From Medicago truncatula (lineage: Eukaryota > Streptophyta > Magnoliopsida > Fabales > Fabaceae): a DNA stretch of 64,000 bases. A program made the position numbers and the translations under genes. Below, piece after piece: positions 35,666 to 46,969 of the stretch (within the stretch, counting starts at the first letter, position 1; every line of letters starts with the position of its first letter). A model generated the notes under the pieces. That model was not told the DNA's origin. It ran no database searches and saw only the letters and a program-made list of their open reading frames with translations. The stretch covers positions 3,358,001 to 3,422,000 of the forward strand of contig NC_053046.1 of NCBI RefSeq assembly GCF_003473485.1, given 5' to 3'.

Positions 35666-37471
35666 ATGAAGGGTGCTTCAGATACTCCAACAGATTACTC
35701 TGCAGCTCCAAGAACCAGAATCCCAGATTTTGCCAGTGGACCTGCAGCTGATTCGACATCTCAGGGAGGCATTCCACCGATGCAGCCGGTGGCGCCAGCA
35801 AAGAAGAAAAGGGGTCGCCCTAGAAAGTACAGACCAGACGGGTCTTTAAGCTTGGCGATACCTCCCAAGCCAAAATCTAGCTCCATTGGCGAAGCTGCTA
35901 AGTTCGAGTTGGAGAATCCAGGTAGCCAAGAAATTCTCTTTCTTTTTGATCTTGTGCATTTCTTGATTGAATGCTTGTGAAGGAGTATCAAGAAAGAATA
36001 GTGCATTTTGTTGTTCGGAATGTTCAATATTGTGTTATTAATATATATCAAGTGTATTGGTGGTACTTGCATCAAATATAAGACGAAATTGTAAATGTTG
36101 GTTCAGCTTTCATACATATTGATTCTATTCTTTAGATAGAAACTGTGTCTGTTCATAATTACCTGATTTTGACATTGAATATCTTCATGGTTAATAAGTA
36201 TGATTATTTAGTGAAAGTTCTTTCTTTATTTTGTCTGGCCAATTTCTTGCAAATTCAGTTGGTGCTATAGTAAATTTAGATCCTCATGAGGAAGCTATTG
36301 AAGATAAAACGCAACACTCTCAAGAACGAGAGCATAAGGTGTCAGAAGGCACTACTTTTACACCCCGCATTATCACAGTTAATTCTGGAGAGGTAATATT
36401 ATAAATATTCTTAATTAGTAGATGCAAAAGTTTAACTAAAATTTCTTGCAATAGTTATATTTATTTTCTATATAACTGTAATGACTGATTAGAATAAATG
36501 GCTACTACTTGTCTTTTGGTTGTCCCAGAATATTGCTATGAAAGTAATGTCATTTTGTCAGCAAGGACCAGAAGCTATATGCATTCTATCTGCAAATGGA
36601 GTCATATCAAGTGCCACCATTAGTCAGCCTCAATCGGCGGAAAAATTGTCAACATATGAGGTGAAGCATTTCTATAATCTGATAGTAGTATTAATGGTAT
36701 CAGTTTTCCTAATTCAATCTACTGATATGGAGTTTAGGTTAAATAGCTTGTATTCAAATTTCATTTGCCTGTTTTTATGTGTTTCTTTAAATAATGTAAA
36801 TTGAATTTCAGGGTAAATATGAAAATATATCTTTATCTGGCTCATCCATGCCAAACGGAAGTCGCAGTGTTGGTATGAGTGTTTCTTTAGCTGGTTTATA
36901 TGGACATGTTGTTGGAGGTTGCGTAGCTTGTCCATTGGTGGGTGCTAGTCCTGTAAATGTAAGTACCTGGAAAGGGCTCTAAGAAATCATATGATCGGTG
37001 AAGGGCTATTATGTTTTTCACATGCTAAACACAAATTAGCAGGATGCTTAATTATGTAGATATCTTTTGAAAAGTAAAGTTGATGATCTAGTAACATTAT
37101 TAGGGTCCTGCTAACGAAATTGGTACTATGTAACAAATGTATGCGTTTATGATACGATCCAGTGTGTAGTAAAACGCAAACTTTGTGGTAACTAATTCTC
37201 AGTGACAAGTCTATGCAATTTTCGTTACTCTTTCCAGTGGATTGATATGTATCAGGTAGTGGTAAGCAGTTTTCTGGCAAATGAACAGTCCGAGCAGAAG
37301 CTAAGAACGCGGGAAAATGAGGTGACTTCAACATTAACGCCAATGGCAGCTGCTCCTGTGTCTACTGCTGGTACAATACCTTACTTTCATCTTCATCTTC
37401 CTTCCACGGAGATGAGTCTCTTTCTTTGTGATCATGCGTGTTTCATGGTTGTGAAGGAGTATAAAGAATAG
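35666..37471 (+). pseudogene. AHL copy D (AT-hook exon + PPC module 1), exon 2 acceptor lost
   Basis: Exon 1 (35666-35921) encodes an intact type-II AT-hook, RGRPRKY at residues 49-55 behind three lysines. Exons 2-5 are 36238-36392, 36529-36660, 36812-36958 and 37256-37471, all open. The exon 2 acceptor reads TG/GCC instead of AG/GCC, so normal splicing into exon 2 should fail. PPC landmarks are TPRIITVNSGE, VMSFCQQGPEAICILSANG, YENISLSGSSMPNG and VVVSSFLANEQ; GCVACPL replaces the usual GRVAGPL. Exon 5 runs into intron 1-like sequence at 37414, with a GTACAA donor-like site at 37371. Exon 1 ends in phase 1 and could also join exon 2 of the following module (37624) in frame. It may therefore still be expressed in a chimeric form. 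Confidence 0.75.
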
Positions 37472-37623
37472 TGTATTTTGTTGCTCAGAATGTTTAATAT
37501 TGTATTATTAATATATATCAAGTTATTTGTGATACTTGCATCAATTTAAGATATAACTGTAAATGTTGGTTCAGCTTTCTTACATGTTGATTATTTAGTG
37601 AAAGTGCTTTCTTTTTTTCTCAG

Positions 37624-39028
37624 GCCAATTGCTTGCAAGCTCAGTTGGTGCTGCTTTTACACCTCATATTATCATTGTGAATGCTGGAGAGGTAATATCA
37701 CAGAGAGTTTTAACCACTGCTGGTGATTCTAATGAACAAAACAAATCTGGACATTGGCTGCCAACTGATGTACTATTTAGTAAGATCTTTACAGATTTCC
37801 CATCTTTAGGTGACATAAGATCTTGGAAGATGGTTTGCAAAGAATGGAACTTTGTGGCATCACACCGTAAGTATGCCAGATGGCATAGTAATCATGCAAG
37901 TCAAGGCTTGCTATTCATGGATGCGGAAGAGGAGGTACCTCATGTTTATGCAAATTCTTTCCTTGAAAATATAAACCACCCCTACACTATTCCAATATAT
38001 TCAACCCCGTGGATTGATGGGCAAATTAATTCGAGGAGGTTTAAAATTTCAAATTCGATCGGAGGGCTTGTTGGATTATATAATGGATTGGCAAGAGACC
38101 CTGTGTTGGTTTGGAATCCCATTACAGGGGTGTATCATAGAGTACCTGGTATGGACATGGATCCTAAAACTGTTGTTGTTGCACTTGGTTGTCAAGAAGA
38201 CAGTAGCTGTTATAAACTAGTGAGAATTTCTTCTTTGGATTTCATATTTGATCATTTACCACCAGTTATAGAGGTTTTCACCTTAGGAACCCAAGGCTGG
38301 CGTGTGGTGGAAGGAGGTCCTAATTTTGTGTACGTCAAGCCACATCCAGTTTGCATCAATGGATGTATATACTTTCTAGTTACTTATGAAGACGACCCAC
38401 CACTCCAGATACGTCTAGTTTGTTTTAATGTGAAAAATGAGAATTTCGTAGATCAAGTGTTGCCACAGGACCCTAATCACCCAGAGGCCTCGTTCACTCG
38501 ACGCCACGTTTCAATTGGAGTGGTAGATGGTCTGCTATACATCCTTAAATGTGAATGGCAGGGGGGTCATATTGTATTTGAATTCCCTAATATTGCCTTC
38601 ATTGAAGCAAACGTCAGAGTTTGGGTATTTGAAAATGATGCATGGCGTGTTCTTATAGACAATGTTAGAGTCGACACAAATTTTCGCTGCCCGCAGTTGT
38701 TTCAATCTCCAAGGAGAGAAAGAAGCTATATAATATATACACAGAACACTAATCGGATGGTGATATTCGAAGGAGCAGGAGTACCACTTAAAAGATACCA
38801 TCTTCATAGCCGAATGGAGCGGAGCTATACGGCTGTGCAGCATACACCAAGCCTATTGCCTATGAATGAATCGCTGGCCCTTACTGAAATTGAAACAGAA
38901 AGGTATTTATCTCTGCATTATAAAATTTAACATGATTTTTATTATTAATGATTAGGAAAATATTTTGTATTGTATGTAGATGCGCACAAGGCATCGATCA
39001 GGTGGTGAGAATAGTTCAAATTCAATGA
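37624..39028 (+). CDS. F-box protein fused in frame behind an AHL PPC exon (copy E)
   Basis: 37624-37691 is a normal AHL exon 2 (QLLASSVGAAFTPHIIIV). Its donor GAG/gtaatatca is still there, but the sequence stays open through it into an F-box protein: LPTDVLFSKIFTDF...MVCKEWNFVA (about 37757-37860), followed by an F-box-associated domain (LVWNPITGVYHRVPG, FTLGTQGWRVVEGG, VRVWVFENDAWRVL). F-box proteins bind SKP1 and select substrates for SCF ubiquitin ligases. The body ends at 38930, or through an intron 38903-38979 and a last exon 38980-39028 (CAQGIDQVVRIVQIQ). There is no in-frame ATG before the F-box; the first lies after it (GLLFM). Translation therefore needs an upstream exon: AHL exon 1 at 35666-35921 joins exon 2 in frame. 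A decayed F-box gene is the alternative. Confidence 0.7.
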
Positions 39029-39177
39029 TTGCCTCAGCCCTCAGGTAATTTTGTATACCTTCTTCTTTCCTCATTCGTTTCGCTTGCATTGCCACTGCAT
39101 AGGATTCCTGTAATAGAAGTCTTTTGACAAGTTTATTCAATTCTAATTACTCTTTCCAATGGATTGATATGTGTCAG

Positions 39178-39273
39178 GTAACAGTGATTACTTCTCTTGC
39201 AAGGGAACAACATAAGCAGAAGAATGATCCAGATAAACAAACAAGCCATAACTCAATTGACCTTAATTTGTAG
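39178..39273 (+). pseudogene. AHL exon 5 remnant behind the F-box gene
   Basis: The acceptor context ggattgatatgtgtcag and the residues VTVITSLAREQHKQKN match AHL exon 5, then the frame ends at TAG. Downstream, gttgtaatgagattccc and tttgtctgttataagctta match the 3' flank of copy H (62813-62850). Together with exon 2 at 37624 this brackets the F-box gene, so F-box DNA replaced exons 3-4 of an AHL module. Confidence 0.75.
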
Positions 39274-39566
39274 GGCTTCATCTCATTTACAATTGCTAGA
39301 CAATGTTGTAATGAGATTCCCTTTTTTTTTTGTCTGTTATAAGCTTACTGATAGCTCAATAGAACTACCTTGTTTTGACTAATTAGATATGCTTCCTATT
39401 CATGCAGTTTTGGCTAATTAGAAATGTTCAAAACAAATGCTTGATTTTGTAATAGTTTGTTTCAAGTCTATCAGATTCCCAACTCAATAAATGGTCCATT
39501 GTATTGATCTACTCATTTTGTTTTTTTTTTTTTAAGAAATGTGTTGCTGCTAACACATTTGTAAAC

Positions 39567-39805
39567 TACCTTGGAGCGTGTAAACTACGCCTGGGCGTAT
39601 TTGAACAGTGCCCAATCTTCTCTATCACGCCTGGCCTCATGCAATTGACGCCTGGGTGCATATCAACAGCTTCAGAACTACCTTGGACCGTGTAAAATAC
39701 ACCTGGGTGTATTTAAACAGTGGCCAAAACTGTCTGTCACGCCTGGCCTCATGAAATTCACGGCTGGGTGCAGATCAACAGCTGTAGAACTTCCTTGGAG
39801 CATGT
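39567..39805. repeat. Tandem repeat, about 112-bp unit, two full copies and a partial third
   Basis: CTACCTTGGAGCGTGTAAA (39567), CTACCTTGGACCGTGTAAA (39679) and ACTTCCTTGGAGCATG (39788) mark unit starts. Each unit also carries CGCCTGGG motifs. It is probably part of a retroelement; no coding content. Confidence 0.7.
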
Positions 39806-39809
39806 TTTG

Positions 39810-40815
39810 ACAGCGAAGAAAGTCATTGAATTCCCTTCTTTTGTTTTCTTTCCAAAATCTTTCTGTCATGCCTAGGTGTGTAATTTAGAGAACAAGACCA
39901 CCGGCACATTTGTTTACATTCAATTACTTCTATTTTTAAAAATTGTTACCAGTTTCTACGTATTCCGATATCAAACATATGTGGAGAAGGAAATCATTGC
40001 ATCCTCTCACTTTCAAAACTAAAACAAAACATTGACTTTTGTTGTCCATCTTCAAATATGATCCAATGAAGTCCGCCGTTCACACATGTGGGATTCAAAA
40101 GCTTCAAAAAAGAAATTTGAGGATCCACTTCAAGATTTCTCTATGATGTTGTTCCGAACGTGTGTATCTCAAGCACTACACGCTCGAACACCAAACGGTT
40201 GGCCCATCTAACATGTTTGTTGTGATCACCTTTATATTCATTAGTTTTGGTGTTGCTCCTTTTCTCAATAAAGGAAATAGTTACACATGAATTAACTTTG
40301 TAGTTATCAATGGAGCCAAATAAAAATAATTGATCAAAGTTTTCTTATCAAACACATTTATGAAAATTAAAATGATAATTAAAAGGAAGAATAGTGATTT
40401 TTATCTCTTCCAACAAGATTGATTGATACAAACTTTATCTGATAACAATCTTTATCGGATAACAAGCACAATAAGCTTTTATCAATTGTGATATAGCATA
40501 ACACTGCATGCTGTAACATAGAACATCTTAAAACTAACGTGCTAGAATTGCACCTTCGAAGAGAGTGTTGAGTTTCTATTGTATAGACTAGAACCATGAA
40601 AGATCATAAAGCATATTACCATGATACAGGAATCCCAAACGATTATGTCATATACTGAAACCTCTTAGGAATACCACACATACTCATGAAGATGGGAGTT
40701 CTACAAATTTTATTTGTTAACCCTTTTGTAGGATTAGATCATGAAGATCTTTAAACTCATCGGACAAGAATATATGAACTTGTTGATACACTTGCAACAC
40801 CAAATAAGAAGAAGA
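39810..40815. other. Repeat-like DNA without a recognised gene
   Basis: Probably the leading part of the LTR retroelement whose gag fragment follows, given position and style. No LTR ends, primer-binding site or long reading frame were found. Confidence 0.3.
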
Positions 40816-40819
40816 AGAG

Positions 40820-41105
40820 GAGATTGTGTTTACGATATTGTTCCCTCATTCATTAATCGGGAAAGCAATAGAGCGGTACTTGAATAAACCAACTCAAGTC
40901 AATTCAAATTGGTATGAATTTGAAGAGAGGTTTCTTAAGAGATTTTTCCTGCACAACAGATTCATGGAGGCCAAGACAACTATTGCCATATTCTTCAAGT
41001 GCCTTAATGAAACATTTGGTGAAGCATGAGAAAAGTACAATTATATGCTGAAAAGATACCTCAATCATGCCATAATGCTATATTTCCAAGTCCTCCACCA
41101 CCACT
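40820..41105 (+). pseudogene. Ty3/Gypsy-type gag fragment
   Basis: The reading frame ILFPHSLIGKAIERYLN...NWYEFEERFLKRFF...ETFGEA matches the plant retrotransposon gag domain pattern (LFPFSL-x-GKA-x-x-W...F-x-x-KFF). A TGA replaces the Trp after GEA, and the frame resumes as EKYNYMLKRY. No protease, reverse transcriptase or integrase follows, so it is a decayed fragment. Confidence 0.7.
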
Positions 41106-42074
41106 CTCACTCTAAGATGCCATAGATATCACTAAAACTATCTATTTACCTGCGGATATTCCGGCGGAAATAAATCCGCAGGAATATCTGAGAATTTTCC
41201 TTGTGGACATTTCCTGCGGATTCTAACTTTTGCTGTGGATTTTCCTGCGAAAGAATTTGAAATGTTTTGGTCCTTTTTCTACGGATTTGCTTAATTTTTT
41301 AGTTTTTAGTTTCTTCATGAAATTTTGATAATTGAAAAAATTTTAGTACACAGTGAACTTGGACCCTATAATTTAAAATTTAAGTCAAATAATATTAGAA
41401 CACAAATTATATTTTTTGAAATTTTCCAATTATATTTTTTAAACAAATTTCTATAAAAAATATTATAACTCAAATATCGACAAAATACATTGACACTGTG
41501 TGTGGAATATGTCATATCCCCAATTATTGTGTGCGCAATATTAATTTAATAATTTTCTCATTTTATTTAAAAAAGGACAATTAGGTTCATGACAATATTT
41601 AACAGTAGAAAATATAGTCCATGTGATAAAAAAAAATTCATACATCTTTATAGAATTTAAAAATAAAAAGAAGACAAGATCCAAAATGAGAGTATCATAC
41701 ATTTTACGACATATATTTGTTTCCTATAAGTAAATTAATAAAAGAAAAATAAAAAATTGCGCGATTGTCTCTTGGTTTTTGTTTTCGTTGTCGTGCTGCC
41801 ATTGACAGTTTCATATTTGCATCATAACTGTTGCATTCCCATTTTGCCTTCGGCTCATAGTCTCTGCATGTTTGTGGAACCACTATCTACCTCTTAAACA
41901 AAAGTTTCTATTTTGCTTTACATTCAATTGCAATTGGATTTACAAGTATGTATTTGTTGGTATTTTTTTCTAGATTAATTTACTCATAGTCAACCTATTA
42001 ATTGTGTTTTCTTTTTTTGACTAAGATTAATTGTTTGGATAATTAGTTGTAATTTCTTTAAACAAATTGTTTTA
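41106..42074. other. Intergenic DNA with a local CTGCGGAT motif cluster
   Basis: Between 41150 and 41290 the motif tgcggat and its relatives recur several times, partly inverted (cctgcggatattccgg, tccgcagg), just after atcactaaaac. This could be the subterminal repeat region of a CACTA-type transposon end, but no partner end is seen. The rest has no recognised content. Confidence 0.3.
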
Positions 42075-42356
42075 GTGCAAGAAACATCCAAATCATCATC
42101 TAGTGAAAGAGAAAATGAAGGAAACGAAAATTATGATGATAATTTAGGTTCAAATATTGTTTGTGAATAGGAAGCCCTTAGTACTGAAATGACATTTAGC
42201 TCGGAAGCAGAAGTTACCTTATATTACATGAATTATGCTCGACATATGGGTTTCGGAATGAGTAAAATAAGTTCGAAAAATGGAGATGATGGAAAAAAAA
42301 TTTTACTTTAGCATCTAGTCGTGCAGGAAAGTATGTGAGCACAAGAGAGTATTCAA
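42075..42356 (+). pseudogene. FAR1/FHY3-type DNA-binding domain fragment
   Basis: FAR1-related proteins are plant transcription factors derived from MULE transposases. The frame reads an acidic lead (NYDDNLGSNIVCE), a TAG stop, then TEMTFSSEAEVTLYYMNYA and GFGMSKISSKNGDDGKK, which is the start of the FAR1 domain. After the lysines a base is missing, and the frame shifts before FTLASSRAGKYVS. Splice-like borders (TTTTAG/ at 42074 and /GTAAGC at 42357) suggest it was one exon. Two lesions make it a pseudogene. Confidence 0.7.
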
Positions 42357-44561
42357 GTAAGCAAAATTTATTACTTTCATTCTTCATTACATGCTGAACA
42401 CTAGTTATATATGTTTTTTTATGTTTATATCTATAGCAGGAGCAAAACTACATCTTGAGCGGTGAAAATGTGAACACTTTAGCTCCATTTGATCCAAATG
42501 AAGAACATAGCACTGCAATAGATCAGGTTTAAACATAGGATATATTTTTTATTTATTTCCATTTCAGTATTTATACTATAAATTAATGTTTATCTCCCTG
42601 TGTATTTGTCGTGTGAGCAAGGTTATTTTAGGAAGAATGAATATGGTACTATAAACAATTTAGCTCCCTTGAATCCAAATCAAGAACATTTTGCTAAAGT
42701 AAACAAGTGATAGATAGAGTAAGGATAGGGAAGAAGGAGTACTTTCGAGCAGTACTAGCTCCTGAAGATAAGAGAGAAGAGTTTTCAATTAATTTTTCAT
42801 ATCATTTTCATCAGTACAGCAGGATATTTTAAAGAGTTCAAAACTATCCTAGTCTATCAGATCTTTGACACTTGTCACAAGATTCCAAGATTGAAAAACA
42901 AACTCTCTTTCAAAACTAAAGGAATACAATGATACTGATCAATTAGTAGCAGGTGGCATTCCCACATAGTCATGTGCCCAAGCAGGGGCTTTTCTTTCTC
43001 TTTTGGGCCTTGAGCTCTTGCCTTTAACGCCTTCAGCTGGTCCATCATCAACATATGTTTCCTTTCCTATTAGCACCTTCGTATCAACAAGGTGCATATA
43101 TAGAATTTAATGTTGTTTGATTTTTTATTTGAAAATTAATATCAATTGGATGCCAAAGGAGTTGGTGGATGAAATTAAATTATGCTACAAATTTGTTGGC
43201 CTTCTAGTCTGCTATGCTATGTTTTTTCTTCTCTAGTTTTTTCCAATTTAAGTCCCTGCGTTTATCTTAAGTGTGATCTGCGACTGAGTTTCCTGTAAAT
43301 TTGACAGCAGTAGGTGTTACTAATTTTTATATCATTGACATAACTGATTTAGTATATTCCACGCAGAGTCCAAATTATTCTCAAATGAAATACCATAATG
43401 TTACTCGTTCTGATCTTTTTTCAGGTATTGTCGAACAAGTAGCTATGATTTTCCACATGAACTACTTACAGTATCATTGTTGAACTATTCCTTAATATAC
43501 AACAGTATCATTGTTGAACTTTTCCTACTGCACTCTAAGCTATGATTTTTTTAAGAATGAAAAAAATAAGTTACTTGCAGAAGAGTAAATATTATTACAT
43601 TACATCCTAATATACAAATGAGCTTAAACAGCCACATGACATCCATCAAAGCTCTGACCAAAATATCTCTCTTTTTTCTTTCTTTCTTTTTCAATAGTCT
43701 AACCAAAATATGTTCACAAGGATATATAATTACAAGTCTTCAAACAGTAGCATCATTTTAATTTTATATGCATGGAGATTGTCTCTAGTACACAAATAAC
43801 ATATAAATTTCCAACAAACAGAATGATCAAACAAAATGCCAATCAGATCTCAGTTGGAAACAAAAACTTACTCCATGGAAAATCATCTAGAATCTATCTA
43901 ATCCATCTAAATTGGACTCAAACAACAAATTGAAAGAAGGAATTATTAGGTTTTTATATGAGGAACAAAGCAATTAACTAATTAAGAGAAAGCAGACTCA
44001 GAGTTGCAACATTAAACTCAAATATGAAAAATGGTAACCAATTTTTATTTTTATATTTTTAAAAAAAGAGTGAGATAGAATTGTTGACTTTATGCAGTTA
44101 CTGACACATAGGTTACCCACGTCATTCGTGGTTTTCTTAGAATTAAGTATTTATCTTCATTCATATCATATGAACCTAGAAAATTAAACATAGCAAAATT
44201 TAATCAATAAACTTTAACTAACACTAACAAAGAATGGAAATCAGTAGCAAACTAACAAACAATAAACTTTTATTCATTTGAAAAAAAAAAACCTTTATTC
44301 ATTCAAATGGCTAGGAAATAAACAAAGTTTGTTCATAAAATATACACAACTGTGTGCTTTCTTCATATCATTGATTTCCCTAAGAAAAACCTAAAATTCT
44401 ACTAAACTAAATTAAACTAGCAACCTATAGGAATAGTTTGTTCAAATTAATTATCAAATCTCATCAAAACTTAGTTTACTAGCTATTAGGCTAGGGTCAG
44501 TCTAGGGTGGGAGAGTTTGATAGGTCTTCCACCATGAGCAAGTTTAATGTATGGTTAGATT
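42357..44561. other. Degenerate DNA, no intact gene
   Basis: Related short stretches acactttagctccatttgat and acaatttagctcccttgaat (42475, 42655), each followed by CCAAA and a GAACAT motif, look like decayed exon copies of one gene, perhaps continuing the FAR1-like fragment. The remainder has no recognised coding content. Confidence 0.35.
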
Positions 44562-44900
44562 GTGAGGTTCCACAAATATTATGATGCACCACCATCAATT
44601 TATACATTCCCTTTCTCTCTCCCCCTAGCTTTCTCTCTTCTTGCTACTGAGTTCCTTTCCTGTTTCCTGTGTTTTCTTCTACCATTCCCCAACTACTTTT
44701 TTAAATTTATCTCATTCTCGCTTTCTTCGATTTATCTTTCAACCTTCTCAGTTTCTTCTCAAAATCCATTCCCCAATCTCAACTTTTCGTTCCTCTCTTT
44801 CATCAATTTTAAGAACTCTAATCCCAATTTCAAGTTCAATTTTCTCTTCCCATAGACTTAAATCACTCATTTTGGAAATTTTCTCTTTATAACCCATCTG
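44562..44900 (+). other. Pyrimidine-rich, 5'-leader-like segment
   Basis: About 300 bp dominated by TTTCTCTC and CTTCTC strings, typical of plant 5' leaders. No recognisable coding exon follows. The open frames in it are low-complexity Ser/Phe/Leu. It may be a leader left from a lost gene or captured by a transposon. Confidence 0.3.
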
Positions 44901-46077
44901 GGTTTTGTAATTCACTTCAAAAGTTTTTAAATTGAATGGAAAAAAAAATCAATATTTTTTAATTCAATTTTCTAATTTTCACAATTGGGTTTCTGAGCAT
45001 TTTGTTGAAAAAAGGGTAATGTTATGAAGTTGTTTTGATTCTCTAAAAATTTATTCTTTAATATAACTTGAAGAATATCAAGGTTCTTCAACTTTGAATA
45101 TAAGTGTCACTCAAGTCCACTCAATAGAAAATTCAAGCTTAGAAAAATAGCTTAATTTGTTTTAGAAAATGTAACTGACACGTTCAATGAATTATGTTAT
45201 GTATTAAATGATGATTTTTTTTTTTGAAGGATAAACAATATTATAATATATTAATTATAATTATATATATAGTATAATCAATATTCATCCTTAAAAAAAT
45301 ATCAATATTCATATAAGACAAAATTAACATTCGAGGTGTAAATAAATAGTCTAAACATCATTATACACAAGTATAATAATATATGATAAGCTTTCTTTTA
45401 AAAAAAAAGTATAATAATATAAATATAAACTTGAGAAATTATGATTGTAAACTTACCATATATATAGATATTAATGTACAGTTTGTTACCAAAAAAAGAC
45501 AAGTAATTAAGTTTGTTTTTTTTATTCAGTTTCATTTTGTTACGTAACAAAAAAATAATAACAATCATCCTTAAAAAAAAATCTTAGTTACGTGTGTTAC
45601 TTTAGTAAGATAAGTATATAGCAATTTTGTTACTCATGCACAACCAAAAATAACTAACATTATAATTAAAATATATGTTTTTTTTCTAAAAACAAAAAAA
45701 TAAAATAAAAATATATGTTTTGAAAAAGTGGATCCAGAGATAATCGAAGGAGGTTACATAAATTCATAGGCTCCTTGTTAAGCCGGAGGGTAAGCTGAAA
45801 ATTTAGGCTTATTAAAATATGGCATAAGCAGCTTATGAAACTATGATAAGCTATTTTTATTTATTTACCCAAACACCTTTAAAAAGGCTTATGAGAGTAG
45901 ATAAGTCCACATAAGCTCAAAATAAGCCAATCCAAACAGACCCTAGTCCCTATAGACCAATATTTATTTTGGTTACACTATAGACCAATATTTTTATTAC
46001 ACTACTATATTTTGATCATATTAATTAACTTAAGTTAGCGCCTAACTACCATTCAAAATAGGGTCTTATACTTTGTG

Positions 46078-46080
<3 letters not shown>
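44901..46080. other. AT-rich intergenic DNA
   Basis: No gene recognised. At 45770-45950, repeated AAGCTTAT/ATAAGC motifs ending in ccaatccaaacagaccct resemble hAT-type MITE termini, but no matching left end was found. Confidence 0.35.

Positions 46081-46136
<56 letters not shown>
46081..46136. repeat. (AT)n microsatellite, about 28 units
   Basis: Uninterrupted AT dinucleotides over 56 bp. Confidence 0.92.
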
Positions 46137-46139
<3 letters not shown>

Positions 46140-46275
46140 CTTAGAAGAAGTGGTAATCCACTGAAATTAAATTCACACACAACTTTGAGGTTCCGACTTC
46201 CGGGTTCGAACCCGGATAACGACGTCCGGCCTTGCAATTTCGGCATTTGCCAGTTGAACTAGGACTTTTAGACAT
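46140..46275 (-). mobile_element. tRNA-derived SINE (minus strand)
   Basis: On the minus strand, CCTAGTTCAACTGGCAAATG (box A) is followed by GGGTTCGAACCC (box B) at the spacing found in SINE heads. It lies next to an (AT)n tract, which may be part of its tail. Confidence 0.5.
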
Positions 46276-46969
46276 ACCGTTGGTTTTTTAATCTTTAAAT
46301 AAGATTAATGTATACAACACTTGGTTGCGATCTATGAGGCCCGGATACTCCAAAATGGTGATGTACCTATATCGGATACCGATACTCCAAAGATATTCGC
46401 GGATACATACCCACGAAGTATCAAAATTAATTATTTTAATTTTTGAAAAATAATTTATCAAATACATATAAGATACTTCACGGATACACAAAAATACTTA
46501 TAAGATGCTTCGCAAATACGTATCCTAGAAAAGATGAAGGGTAAAAAAGTGAGACAATGTTGTAAAAATTCAGTAGAGACGTGTATATTTCAATTTTATT
46601 TATGCATCATTAGAATTGTTTCTCAATGAACCACTTAAATTTATACTTCTTGTATATGAAGTTAATCGAGATATGTGATTCACTTAATCAACATTAGATA
46701 AAATTTGTGTTGAGTTCTTTTAATGATGTTTCTCTCGATATCCCAACATATGAAAATATAATTTGGTTTAAAAGAAAACTTCACATTTTTTTTATTATGA
46801 TCACATGTATTATTTTTTTTAAATTATGATTTTTATAATAATTGATGAGTCATTTATTATCTATTTTCATATGTTATTTAGTTTCGTTTTAATTAGATTT
46901 AAGTTTATTTTATATTTATATTATTTCCTTTTTGAACTATTTTACTTTAATTTCATATTGTTATATTTC
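46276..46969. other. Repeat-like intergenic DNA
   Basis: ggatac and gatac motifs recur between 46340 and 46520 (gcggatac, ggatacacaa, cgtatcc), a local repeat cluster of unknown origin. The rest is AT-rich without coding signs. Confidence 0.35.

Larger units (their letters stand above)
34213..35936 (+). repeat. Segmental duplication, left copy (partner 59236-60982)
   Basis: About 1.7 kb, including an hAT-like element, the AHL promoter and exon 1, recurs in direct orientation 25 kb downstream with few differences. The two copies separate right after the exon 1 donor (35922 versus 60980). The right copy joins intron 4 sequence there. Confidence 0.9.

Noticed and set aside
37629..38930. Treating the F-box frame as a normal gene starting at 37629
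   Set aside because: The codon there is TTG inside an AHL exon, not a plant start codon; the first in-frame ATG lies after the F-box. It is therefore described as a fusion needing an upstream exon.
41150..41290. CACTA transposon end
   Set aside because: CTGCGGAT repeats are suggestive, but the start reads cactaaaac, there is no 3-bp duplication and no partner end, so it is mentioned only as a possibility.
44562..44892. Two overlapping 83-97-codon frames
   Set aside because: Pyrimidine-rich low-complexity sequence gives long Ser/Phe/Leu frames by composition alone.
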